A DNA stretch of 64,000 bases from Deuterostichococcus epilithicus (lineage: Eukaryota > Chlorophyta > Trebouxiophyceae > Prasiolales > Stichococcaceae). The notes beneath the pieces are model-generated. The model saw only the letters and a list, made by a program, of their open reading frames with translations. It ran no database searches and had not been told where the DNA came from. The position numbers and the translations under genes were made by a program. Location: the NCBI GenBank assembly GCA_033439295.1, contig JAVTLE010000023.1, positions 2,516,530 through 2,580,529 of the forward strand, given 5' to 3'. Positions 1 to 11,055 of this stretch are shown piece after piece (position 1 is the first letter of the stretch; each line of letters starts with the position of its first letter).

Positions 1-351
1 GTGAGGTCCAGCACGTCGTGTGCCTGGGCCCTCCGCCGGCCCATTAGGAGGGGCCGATGACGTAGGTTGCTTCTGACTCAGAGACGGCCACCAGCAGGAC
101 GATGACGCCGGCGGCCTCAGCTCATAGCGCAACGGTGCTTGCTCAGCCTGGCTTCGAACAGGTAAGCGTCAAGCGTCTCAGCTCTGCAAAGCGAGGTGCA
201 CAGAAGCAAGGACAGCTCCGGGAGAGCATACGAAAACATGCTGAGAGTCTCCGTGCCTGCATGTTTGAAATTGGTTGAGACTTGCAACGAGACAGCATGC
301 TTGCCGTCATCGAAATATTTTGCTGAAGATCAGCTTGTCGCTTTTGTCAAC
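1..351. other. Left-edge non-coding stretch
   Basis: No supported gene before the ORC5 start. A short open frame on the minus strand at about 1-120 could be an exon of a gene running off the left edge, but nothing in it is recognisable. The region presumably holds the ORC5 5' leader and promoter; no clear core element is visible. Confidence 0.4.
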
Positions 352-3309
352 ATGCGCACCCCCGCGGCGTCTCAAGAGAGGCATGCACCCTTAGGATCAG
401 CGGCGCATGATGGCGCCCTGCAGCAGCTGCAGGGGCAGTGGCCTGGGCGGCAGGAGCAGCTGGCCAAGCTGTGGGAGTATCTGTCGGCGCGCACGGCCCG
501 CAGGCCGCTGCTCATACACGGCGGCCCGTCTACTGGAAAGACCGGCCTGGTCAGGTGCGGCAGTGATATGCACGGCCATTCGACTCGATCTGGCCAGGAC
601 GCTGCTGTGACAATGCTGGCACATATGAGCCGCTGATCCGAGATACGCAATGCATCTTGATGGATCGCAGGAGCATCCTGCAGGTGCGGCGCCAGCCGCA
701 CGCCTACATCAATGCCATCGAGACCGCGAAGCCAAAGCCAATTGCACGGTCAATCCTCGACCAGCTGAAGGTGGGTCGGCGTCATGTGCTGCCCATTCTA
801 GCACTGCAACTGGCTCCAGTGATGGTGCGCACTGTTCACATCCCATCATTCGAGGTGTATATGCAGGGGAAGCTGCGGCAGCGGGGAAGCGGCTATGGCT
901 CCGAGACGCGCTGCGAGGGACTGGACGCCTTTGCTCCCGTCCTAGAAGGCGAGTCATGTAGTGGAGGCTGCTCGCAGCACTGCTGCATTCTTTGAGTGGG
1001 TGGGTGGGGCCAGGTTCCAGTGCTGATGTCTGACTGCTGAACACGTCCGTCCTGCGCAGCACACCCCCAAAACTCGCTGTTGTCTCGCATCATCCTTCCA
1101 GAGCTGTCTCCAAATGTTTCTGGCAGAACACGTATATCGAGGCTCTGCTTGGCATGCCCCGCAGCAATGTTCCCGGCAGGCGGGCCGCTCGCGTGTGTCA
1201 TCATCGACTGTGCGGACCGGCTACCCACCGCGCTGCTGGCATCGCTCATAACCTGCAGCGGCGCCAACGTCGCCTGGCTGCTGCTCACACAGCTGGCGCC
1301 GGGGACCAGCGTGTTCCAGACCGGCGGGAGGGAAATGCCGAGCCTCGACGCACTGGCATTTGACAGCTACACGCGGCAGACGCTCGCTAGCGTGCGGCTG
1401 CTGAGCTTGATCCCGTCCAACGATGCTCTGCAATGCCTCCAGGGCTGCTGAATACAATTCAGAGACAGGGTCGGTGGGGACATGAGATCCACGACCTCTG
1501 CATGGGTTGCGCAGCTGGTCGTTGCACGGGCATCCGTGAGCCGGGTCAGCAGAATGTGCGCATCACCTCACAGCCGCTTTCGTGCATGCAGGTGCTGGCA
1601 CCATGGCAGCCACGGGGCGACGACGCCGCGCAACGGCTGCTGGCGAACCAGCTGCCGTCGCTACAGCGGGTGTCGCGCAGTGCAGAGGACATCCAGCTGG
1701 CGCTGCGGCAGGTGCATGCGCACCGTGCTGCTCGATGCGCCTCGCAGGCTGGCGCACCAGAGCCGTCGAGCTGGGCATCGACGGCGGCAGGGAACCGACC
1801 TACGGCGGCGGCAGGAGAGGGCCGGGATAGCGGGCCAGCCAATGCGGCAGCGGCGGGCGAGCCTGGAAACCAGTCCCAGGGTGGTGGCGGCGGCAGTGTG
1901 CTGTCACCACAGCGCAGGCGGCTTTCGCATGGGCGGCGACTGTCCCTGGGTGCCGGAGGCGGCCGCGACAGCATGGTTGCTGACAGGCGAGACAGCCTCG
2001 GCGAGCGGCCACAGAGTCTCGGCGGCGGCGGCCGGCGCCACAGCATGGTTGGCGGCGCTACAGCAGGGCGTGATGTTGTCGAAGCCTTTGCCAGGGGCAT
2101 GGACGCCGCCGCCGGCCGCGCCGCTGACCAGGACGGGTGAGGGTGCTCTCGAAGCAGCTGCTGATGCTGCTGCAGCTGCCGCTGTGATGATGCAATTCAC
2201 AGAGCAGCACCGGCCGACAAACACAGAATCGAGGTGGCGGCTCGGAGCCGACACACTCCGGCTGTGGCCGTTGTTTTGGACTTTTGCTCAAGGAGCACCA
2301 GAACTGAGACATGGTGCCTGGGACGCAGGGCGGGTGCCTTCCAGCTGTCGCAGTTTGGCAGCGTGCTGCTGGTGGCGGCATACATCGCGTCCCGCACCAA
2401 AGAGCAGGAGAATCGGCAGGCCTTCGACCTGCGTGCGACCAAGCGGCGGCGCACGGGGCGCCTCGCTCACGACCGGCAGGCGCGGTTCTGGCTGAAATAC
2501 TTGGGTCCCGGCTCTTGCTCCGATTGCGCCTGCTGTCTTTGTGCTTTCATACAGGAGGCTCACCATCTGTGAACCGTGGGGCGCAAGCATCTGGGCTTGA
2601 GAGGCTGTCGGGCGCCTGGGCCGGCAACTACACAGACACCAGGACCACTGTGTGTTTCCGACTGCAAGTGATCGCCGTGGCCATGGCACACAGACGGAGG
2701 AGGCGCACGAGGCCAAGGTCAAAGGGAGGCATGCCTTTGGCCTGGAGCGGCTGCTGGCGCTGTTCTGGAGCCTGCTGGAGCAGCAGGAGCTGCTGAATGG
2801 CGCGGAGTTGTCAGAAGCTGGGGAGGGAACGGCGCCGCTGCCGCCGGGCCAGCTGCAGTCGGCGGAGGTGCTGGTGCAGGTCGCCTCGCTCGCCTCACTG
2901 CGCCTGCTGACGCCGGTGCGACCTTGACATACGGCTTTTCTGTTGGTGGACAGGATGAGTGAGAGGGGAAGAAAGGGGGGGGATNTTCTGTCTGGTCTCG
3001 CAGGTGGAATGTATGACTGGCCACAGCAGCCTGTGTTGCTCCGGCAGCGACCCCAGCAGCATGACACTTGTGCATCAGGTGCACATTCATGTCTGCATGT
3101 CGTGTGAGGCCCCTCTCACCTCAAGCGAGGCGCGGCAAGCCCAGGCGCGCTTACTGTGCCTAGAAACTCACCACTCCTGTGCTACCCCTGTGCTGCAGGG
3201 CAGTGGCGACCCGCTGCGTGGTGCCAAGTACACCTGCAACATCACAGACGTGCTGGCGGCGCGCACTGCGGCGCATCTCGGGCTGCGGCTGCAGAACTTC
3301 GTGCAATAG
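352..3309 (+). CDS. ORC5: Origin recognition complex subunit 5 (spliced)
   Basis: AAA+ family subunit of the nuclear origin recognition complex, which marks replication origins and helps load the MCM helicase. Exon 1 (352-554) carries the Walker A loop GGPSTGKT. Exon 2 (671-770) continues in phase with QPHAYINAIETAKPKP. A third exon, starting near 1120 with NTYIEALLGMPR, leads to the Walker B-like strand ACVIIDCADRL and the sensor region NVAWLLLTQL. The C-terminal winged-helix part is recognisable by FGSVLLVAAYIASRTKEQ, by FGLERLLALFWSLLEQQ, and by the final exon YTCNITDVLAARTAAHLGL ending at the stop at 3307-3309. The start was chosen at 352; an in-frame ATG at 238 would lengthen the N-terminus. 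The frame appears to jump by one base near 1170-1190, between NVPG and GGPLACV. Assignment rests on motif order and the ORC5-like C-terminus. Confidence 0.85.
2985..2985. other. Ambiguous base (N) in an ORC5 intron
   Basis: A single N follows a run of eight G residues, inside the last ORC5 intron. It is a mark of base-calling difficulty in G-rich runs in this assembly. Confidence 0.95.
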
Positions 3310-4596
3310 CGGCTGCTAATCCCAGCAGCCGCTAATCCCCGTTGTGGAAGCCGCCGCGGGCTACTCAGCTCATGCAGGAGGAGCTGCCGCCACGCGCGGC
3401 TACTGGTCTCATCCCGCCGGCGTTGCTGATGGCTGCTGCTTCAGAAACCAGGGCGGATTGGCAGCCGTTCAATTGAGCCCGCCGTGGCACAGGAACCCCA
3501 AAGCTTTCTCGGCAGCATGTTCTTCTCGCAGACGGAGTGGTGTGTCGCACACATGAACATTTGTGGCTAATAAAGTCAGCAGGCGAGATCTTTTGACGTT
3601 CGTGGAAGACGTATATCAGGGCGGCTTGATACCAATCGAAATCTGGTTGGTACCTGGTATCCTGGTTGGCACCTAGTTGGTACTCTCGAAGACCTCAAGC
3701 CGACAGTAGATCGCTGGAGCCGCATTTGCTGTTTGATCATGACGGGCATCGCCCGCCAGAAGACATTCCTCCATCAGAACCTTCTTGGCTTCGATGGAGT
3801 TCTATTTCCCCCGCGGCACATGCAGGCGCAGTGTGGCTCTCAACTAGATGTTGTTGAGCTGCTCCTGATGCTGTGGGCAAGAGGTGGCGGCCAATCAGGC
3901 GCTCCGGGGCGAAGGTGGCGGCCATCATGGGGTTGCCGGAGAAGAGGTGGGTTTAGATTTAGATTCAGGGTTGACTGGTTATCATAAACACCGTAGCCAC
4001 GCGGGGAACAACCAGGGAAACACTCGCACATTGTACCACTCTCTCAAACAGGATGATTTCTGGTGGCAGAGAATAAAAACTTGCACGGCGGTTCTTAGTT
4101 GGCCCGATTTTTTCTCTTCTCCGATTCTGGAGGTGGGCAACAAGCGTGAGGGCGGCTGCACCAGCAAGTGGGTCGCGTTCTGTGATCTATCTACAACAAC
4201 ATAACAGGCATGTGCATTCTCTTAAATTCGACAGTGAGCATGAACGGAGACGCCAGGGCAACCATGCTCGACTTTTCGCCTTGTAACGGCCTATCGCAAA
4301 TTGATTGTACGAGTATGCACGCCTGCGGGACAGAAGTGCTGTTGTACAATGTCCGACCGATTCATTATTGGACAGTCCCAGGATCATGACTAAGCTGAGT
4401 TACTTTGTCGGCAGATGGGCCAGCGACTTGCACGCATGTTGGCTGCCCGAAAATCTGTCCATGTTCTCGCTCTGCAGTCGCAAGGCTGCTTATGTGAATG
4501 GCAGCAAGTTGGCCTGCAGCGTGTCACCAGCAAAAGCATCATTATACATCATTGGACATGTGCAGCCTGAGGAATTTGCCCGAGAACCCCAGCGGC
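3310..4596. other. Intergenic, no gene; contains a partial duplicate
   Basis: No coding exon is supported. An AATAAA lies near 3568, downstream of the ORC5 stop. At 3635-3685 the short motif TTGGTACC/TTGGCACC recurs three times. The stretch 3774-3880 resembles part of the poly-Gln gene at 7797-7903 (listed separately). Confidence 0.5.
3774..3880. repeat. Partial copy of an intron/exon junction of the Gln-rich gene
   Basis: This stretch aligns by eye along about 105 bases with 7797-7903, which spans the 5' splice site and adjoining exon end of the Gln-rich gene at 6686-10516. Shared blocks include TGGCTTCGATGGA, GGCACATGCAGGCGCAG, GTGGCTCTCA and TTGAGCTGCTCCTG. Differences are scattered substitutions and one or two single-base gaps. 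The copy lies about 4 kb away in the same orientation and has lost the splice site, so it is probably a dead fragment or one member of a dispersed repeat. Confidence 0.75.
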
Positions 4597-5335
4597 CATG
4601 GGACGGAACGCAGTCCCGCCCATGCTGCTGCTTGCCACTGCGGTGCTGGCGGCGCAGCTGCATCTGGCGGCCGCCGGCGTGCGCACCGATCATCTTGTGT
4701 ACCCCGGCGAAACCGGCGCCTTCCCAGCGTGAGTGCAAATGAACTGCTTCCCTCCCTGCAGAAACGTCATACTCTCTGTGGCAGGTACCTATGCTCTGCA
4801 CCGCAGGCGTCCTGCCGGCATGTCTGCCAGCATCCTCCCCAAAAGCGGTGTTCACCTACAGGCAGCTGCCGCCATTTCAATTCTGTCCCGTGCCAGGTTT
4901 TAATCGACCAGTTCCCGATTGTGCTCTGCCACTGCAGGGGCGAGTCATATCCAGCGACCACCCGTGCACATAAAATTAGACAATGGCATTATCCGGGGAT
5001 AGCTTTGGCGCCCCAGCATTCCACTACTGCTGTTCACTGCGGCGTCAGGCTCGAGGGTTTGACACCGCTGCACATTGAGGCCATTCGAGGCGCTGTGGAC
5101 CTGCACAGAGTAGGCAGAGCGGCAGCGCACCGGACGCCCCTGTGCCGCAGGACCTGCCGCCAATAAGTACGTATCGACATCCCGAACATGTCGAGGCATT
5201 CTCACGACGATGTCGTGCAGATCCTGCATGGGCGGCCAGAACGAGACCGCACTGGGGGCGCCGGCCGATTCACTGGACATCCCGCTCAGCAGCCCGCTGG
5301 TCGCCAAGCAGGTCGGCACAGACATCCCCGAGCAG
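4597..5335 (+). CDS. Secreted protein, N-terminal exons only; possible purple acid phosphatase relative
   Basis: The first exon, from the ATG at 4597 to about 4732, encodes a signal-peptide-like start: MGRNAVPPMLLLATAVLAAQ, then an Ala-rich cleavage region and LVYPGETGAFP. It ends at a good donor (GC then GTGAGT). A second exon at about 5221-5335 joins in phase and reads SCMGGQNETALGAPADSLDI, then PLVAKQVGTDIPEQ, again with a donor. The last phrase resembles the start of plant-type purple acid phosphatases, just before their fibronectin-like domain; this is a recollection of the family, not a search result. No metal-binding motifs of that family (GDxG, GDxxY, GNHE, GHxH) were found downstream to 6685. 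The gene is therefore truncated, or the similarity is spurious. Confidence 0.33.
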
Positions 5336-6685
5336 GTGCGTGCGGTGCACTGCAAGCAGGACCTGCCCAGATTTCACAGGCTCTGAAGCAGAAGCGGACC
5401 TGCCAAGGTTTTCACAGGCTCTGGGGTCGCAGATGGCCCTGAGACTGTGCTCTGCTGGCTGATGATGCCCCTTCTTCGTTATGCGTCATCGTGGATGCCA
5501 ACACAGCCATTTGGAGCTGGACAGGTTTCCTTAAGCAGGTGAATTGCAGCACGCAGCTCACTGCGTGCACAACAGCTGCTGTTGCCTTTAAATGCCTGTC
5601 CCTGACTGAAGGGTCTTTCCTTGGGCATGCTGCTGTTTCCTTGTCTCTTGTCACATGCTGCAGATCTGCGCAGGCGGCTGGCAATGAGCATGGTCTGCTA
5701 CTCTGATCGAAGATCTCGCGGTAGCGGTCCACTATTCCTTATTCACATGCGCAGGGGACCAACCAGACCGCAGTAAACACTTCCGAAAAGGTGTGCATCA
5801 GCTGCCTGTCAACTGTATTGTGCACAACAGTTGCACATCGTGTGCATGAATCGGACGCTCGTATGGAGTGACTACCCTGCTGGTTTCGGCGCATGCCACC
5901 TGCACTCACGCCAGCTTCCCATACAGGTCACCTTCCATCGCTGCAACACCCAGTCTTTGTAGACACGGGCAAGATAATGGGCGATCCTTTTGAAGCAAAA
6001 GGCCGGTGCCGTATGGTCGCCCCCACTTCACCCATGGACGCCCTTCTTTGCGGTAGCGTCATCCCGCCGCATGTGGCTGCACTGAGCGACGACTTGGGCC
6101 TCGTCTTTGTTGTCTCGCATCTTGCAATTCACTCGGGGGTCGGAGCTGCATCCAAATTTTTGATAAGGCTCAGAGCGTCAGCTCTGCCTGGTAGACAATT
6201 TTGCAGCCGCAAAGATACTGCAGCAGTGGTGATGACACCCACCACTTTCAAGTCGTTTGTCTTGCACATGCACGCTGACGTTCGATGTAGGTAAACGGTG
6301 TTCTTGAAAAAGGCTGCCCTGCATGAAATTCGTGCGGCCACATTGTGAACATCAATCTCGAAGACGTCGAACCTAAAATACTGGTGGCCGCATTTCATAT
6401 CTTCTTTCCTGGACTGGCATCGCTACGGCGTTATCGCCCACCAGAATATACCTCAGACCACAATGAACTTGCCTACGGACATTGGGTTTGTGATGCTCTG
6501 GATCTCTCTGCTACAACACACGAGACTATCTCGTAGATACAGCGTCCTACATGCTTCTGCTCTGAAGGCTCTCCCGCCAGCACCGACTCAGCAGTCTGCC
6601 ATCGCACGCTCTCTCCGCCTGTGCTGCTTTGAAACAGGATGCTACAAGCCGCAGCCAGCTTTCGCCGTGCAGCACTCACATCTCC
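5336..6685. other. No recognisable gene
   Basis: Several short plus-strand pieces with plausible splice edges (for example GTNQTAVNTSEK at about 5755-5790) could be exons continuing the secreted protein, but they do not form a convincing frame. Nothing is recognisable on the minus strand. Confidence 0.4.
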
Positions 6686-7311
6686 TCACTCGGCCATGTA
6701 TGGCGGCACACTGCCAGCAGGCGCAGCCAGCTCTGGCAACTGTGCGCTCAGAGTCTTGAGACTGGAGTACGTCTTTGCCGGCGGCATTCCCTGCACGTCA
6801 TCCAGTGCGCCGTCAGCAGCTGTTTGCTTTGCAAATGGACTGCACACGCTGGCCCAGGCAAGCATCTCTAGAGGTCTAAGGATTACCCAGATGATGCCGA
6901 ACAGGCAAGTCTGCCAGCGCACACCTGTGCTGCGACGGCCTGCAGCGCGCTGGGATTGCTGCTCAGGAAGTGCTGCTCTGCGAGCGTGCGGCCGGCAGCG
7001 GGCCCGCCGAACGTGGGCGAGCGGACCGCCACAGGGCGGCCGCCGCCAGCGCTGCCCGGCAACACGTTGATCAGGTGCGGGGCCGCCAGCGGCAGTGCAG
7101 GGTACTGGAACTGAGCCGGAGAGTAGCCGCTGCCCTGGCTGCCGCCGCCGTCGCCGGCCCCCTGCTGCGCCGCCGCGCCACACTGCCGCAGTGCTGGATG
7201 GCTGACGGCGGCGGCGGCGCCGGGCTGTTGCAACGGCTGCGGCTGCTGGAAGAGCTGCTTTTGTTGCTGCGGCTGCTGATACTGCTGCCGCTGCTGCTGC
7301 GGCTGCTGATA

Positions 7312-7348
<37 letters not shown>

Positions 7349-7414
7349 GTCTGCTGATATTGCTGCCGGTGCTGCTGAGGTTGCGTCTGCTGGGCAGGCA
7401 GTCGCAGTTGCTGC

Positions 7415-7453
<39 letters not shown>

Positions 7454-8379
7454 ATCATGGCCACGCTCTGCATCGTGCCACCTGGGGTAGCAAACACAGG
7501 CATGCCAGCCGCAGGCGCACCCTGCTGCTGCCGCGCCTGCTGCTGTGCCGCCCCCGCCAGCGGCGCCAAGCCACCGGCCTGCGCCGCCGCGGCCTCTGCA
7601 GCCTTCTTGGCGCGGTGGCGCGCCAGGACCTGCTGCTGCTGCTGCGGCGACAGCTGCGCCCACTGCTGCTGCCGCTGCTGCTGAACGAGTCGCGCCTGCA
7701 GGCGGCCACGAATCCGAGACTCGACAGTGCTCCTGTCACTTGTGCGCGCCGCAAAACCATGCCCAGACACTCAGCAGGTGATAAGTGCGCTGACCTATCA
7801 GAACCTTGCTGGCTTCGATGGAAGGCCTGCTTTGCCAACGGCACATGCAGGCGCAGCGTGGCTCTCACCTGGTACTGCTTGAGCTGCTCCTGCTGCTGCG
7901 GCGACAGCGGCGCGTGCTGCAGTCCTGCCTGCTGGCCCTGGCCCTCAGGCGGCTGTGACTGCCCGAGCTGCTGCCGCGGAGCAGCGGCGGCGCCAGGGCC
8001 GGGGGCCAACACAGCCTGCGCCGGCGCCGAGGTGGGCACCTGTCGCACCCATCCGCCGCCGTTCCCTGGCTGCTGTTGGTGCTGCTGCTGCGCCGCCTGT
8101 CGAAGGGCCTGCTGCTGGTGTGCCCGCCGCAGCGCCTGCTGCTGCTGCTGCTGCTGCTGCGGCGACTGGAGGGTCTGCGGCACTGCGCCGCCCGCCGCCT
8201 GAGACCCCTGCCACGCAAGGCCTGCCACCGGCGCGCCGTCGGCATAGGTGTGCACGGCCTGCACTGGCACCTGCTGCCATTGCTGCCGCTGCTGCTGCTG
8301 CGGCTGCTGCTGCCCCGCTGCGGCAGCCGGGGTGGGCTGCGGCAGCTGAGGAATCCAGCCCGCCCCGCTGGGCACTACC

Positions 8380-8460
<81 letters not shown>

Positions 8461-10516
8461 CGCTGCGCCTGCTGCTGCTTTGGCTGTGCAGGCGCTGGCG
8501 GCTTGCGCACGCCCTTCGCCTGGCCCTGCTTTGCCTGCGTCGGTTTGCCTGGCTTGCCCGCCGCCGCCGGCGGCGGTGGTGGCGGCGTCTGGAATGTCAG
8601 GACGCCCACATTCCGCGGCTTCCTGAAAGCAAGGAGCAGGACACAACGATGCTCAGCAAGCGGGTGCCAATACTGTCAGGAAGGGACCGAGCCTGTTTGC
8701 TTTGCCGCACCTATGTCGGTGGTCAAGGCCATCAAATCGCTGACCATCCCTTGGCACACCTGGGCAGCGCAGAGCGGCGGCGGCGCGACGGCAGGGCACC
8801 AGGCTGTGCCTGAAGCGACGGCGGCTGCGGCTGCGCGGCCTGTGCCGGTGGGTGCTGCTGGGGCGGCAGGGGCGGCAGGCTGGGCCCAACATTGCCGGCG
8901 TGCGCCGCTGCCCACTGCGGCCGCTGCGGCTCTGCCTTCAGCCCCTGCACAGGGTGACGACAACTCAGTCGCACAGCCTCTTCAATTCGTCCGATGTCGT
9001 AGCAGTGTGCTGGATCGGATCCAAACTCCTTGCAGGCCGGGAGCTGAACAAGCTCCTCGAACAACTTGTCTGAGCCCAATGCGCCATGCACCGTTCTCGA
9101 CAGGCGACCAGCATCTAAACACTCCGCACGCACCGCCATGGGCACGCTGTGCAGGTTCGCAAAGGACTGGGCCGCCGCCGAGACCGAGGGCGGAAGCAAA
9201 TGCTGCTGCGCGTGGCCGCCGATGGACAGCTTGCTCTTGCCGGGGGGCAGCTTGCGCTTGCCGCGCGGCCGCTTCGCTGCAGGCGCGCCCGCGCTGCCGC
9301 CTGCCCGCTTAGTCGGCACCGACGCCTGGGGACATGCGAAACATGCGACATATACATTTGATCCAGGCACCGCAACATTGGTTGCTGGAGTGCGCTTGGC
9401 TGCACCCATAAGGCAAGCGCGTCCAAGGCAGCATTGCCCACACGTGCTTTGCGCATATGCAGCGCGCACGAGAGAAAGCATCCACCGCAAAGCACCTTCG
9501 GCGGGGGAGCTGCCTTTGGCGGCCCACGACACCGGGGGCCGTGCGTGCTGAAGCTGCGCGCCAGCATGATACGCTTGCACACCGTGCAGGTGACCAGGCC
9601 CGGCCCTGCGCCGTCGCCGCTCCTGCACCGGCATCCACATGTCGGAGACAGCATTGCTACAGCAAGCGAGTGCATGCCGACTGCCTTCTCGCGTGCGTCC
9701 AGCATGCCAGTGCCCAGCATGCGTAGTTGAGGCAGCACATTCTCTATCGCTGCATCGATGACCTTCGGACTGCATGAAGCCGTTGTTCGTGGCAGCATAC
9801 CTGCCAACGGTCGGTGTGAGGTAGCCCAAGTTGCGCGTTGAGGCGAGTTCCAGGCGCTGAATGTCCGCCACAGCGCCAGCCGCCATTTGCCTGGCGGACT
9901 GCATGGCTGCCAGGTCATCTTGCACGGCGGCGCAGGCCGGGTCGTCTGACAAATACCCTTCCAGCAGGCCCCAGGTGCTGGCGCCATTGCCAACAGGCTC
10001 TCTGCAGCCCACCCAAAGCTTCGTCGGCTTAAAAACATCCGGTTGAGGTGAGGAGTGCATGTCGACAGAGACTGCACAAGGTGCAAGTGACACGCGGCAG
10101 CCAACTGCTAGACTAGCAGCACCTCGACACCGGCAGTGCGTCCTCCTCTGTGAATATCGTGGCGATGTAGTCAATCATGAGCTCCGGCACATCCGATGCC
10201 AGGGCACCCGGCAACTGGCTGACCGACTCGTGCAGCTCTGCAAGTGAGCAACGACAGATGTCTCATGTCTTTATACGAAGCTGACGCGACGCGTGCCAAC
10301 GTGACTACAGGAGCTGTCGATGGCATGGCTTGCAGCACGCTCTTTGGCCGTAGGCCCGTAGCCAAGCAACCATGTCCTGTGCTGTGGTACCCTCCAGCAT
10401 TTGGATTTGCATGCCAAGGGACGCCCGATCGATGCGATCGCGTGCAGCAGGCAACGTCCCGGGTCCTATTCTGTCAGCTTACCTTGCCGGAGACGCCCCA
10501 GCACGTCATCCGCCAT
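6686..10516 (-). CDS. Gln-rich protein with a CxxC...HxxxxC zinc-type motif
   Basis: Function unknown; probably nuclear from its composition. The start at 10516 opens a short exon (MADDVLGRLRQ) that joins in phase to ELHESVSQLPGALASDVPEL. Next come FKPTKLWVGCREP and GLLEGYLSDDPACAAVQDDL. A probable zinc knuckle, CTVCKRIMLARSFSTHGPRC (CX2C then HX4C), follows at about 9535-9595. A Lys/Arg-rich patch (KRPRGKRKLPPGKSK) near 9220-9280 could be a nuclear signal. The C-terminal half is dominated by Gln, including one uninterrupted run of 26. An intron at 7733-7867 separates EQLKQYQ from the next Gln-rich exon. The last exon ends AGSVPPYMAE, stop at 6686. The zinc motif is loosely like SAGA deubiquitinase-module subunits (SGF11, SGF73/ataxin-7), but that is a guess. 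Confidence 0.7.
8382..8459 (-). repeat. Uninterrupted (CTG)26 encoding poly-Gln
   Basis: Twenty-six perfect CTG units on the plus strand read as CAG codons for 26 Gln in the minus-strand Gln-rich gene. Shorter runs of the same kind lie at about 7310-7345, 7430-7452 and 8140-8160, all in the same coding frame. Confidence 0.95.
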
Positions 10517-11055
10517 GGCTGCACGACACTGCTCCCAGTTGCTACCTGCTCAGCATCCGGCAATGCGCTGCGGCGAGCTGTCAATTCATGAGATCAATGT
10601 ATGATTCAATATGCGTGTCGTGGCTGACCCATCAGCGAGGGCTACAACGTGCCTTTCGCGCTACCTTGCTCACGGGGCCCCGCAATCGACCCATGAATCG
10701 CTGCGGAAATGCCGCACAAGATGCGCGAGGGAAGCGCTAGAGCGATGCTGAACTACCGCGTGGTGTTTGCAGCGGAGTGGGCAGAAGACAGGACCTGACA
10801 GCCAGGTGCACTTGCGCGAGGTTTCGGAGCGCATGATTAGGGGCTGTTGGGTGAAGCATGGTCGTATGAGGAAGGTCAGAGCCAATCGCGTGCTAGTTGG
10901 CACCTTCTCCTCTATGTGTGCAATAATATATGCAATTTCAGTCTGTCAAACAAACCAATCGAGCAATCGGCAAAAGAATCTGAGGTACTGGATGCAGGGT
11001 GCCCAGCGACTGCACATGCTTCCCGGCAGCTCCTAGCGGTCGACTCGCACCACAC
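10517..11055. other. Intergenic between PreP 3' end and the Gln-rich gene start
   Basis: No coding exon seen. Holds the 3' flank of PreP and the upstream region of the Gln-rich gene, both on the minus strand. It includes an AT-richer patch near 10920-10945. Confidence 0.5.

Noticed and set aside
2288-3067. Long minus-strand open frame over the ORC5 3' half
   Set aside because: It crosses the ambiguous base, is Cys/Ser/Pro-rich as expected of antisense GC-rich coding DNA, and opposes clear ORC5 C-terminal exons.
3635-3685. TTGGTACC-like repeats as a regulatory array
   Set aside because: Only three short imperfect copies in a non-coding stretch; not enough to claim a function.
6970-8813. Long plus-strand open frames rich in Leu, Ala and Cys opposite the poly-Gln gene
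   Set aside because: They are the antisense and shifted frames of CAG/CTG repeats (CTG reads as Leu, GCT as Ala, TGC as Cys). The minus-strand frames have splice-consistent exons and varied sequence between the repeats.
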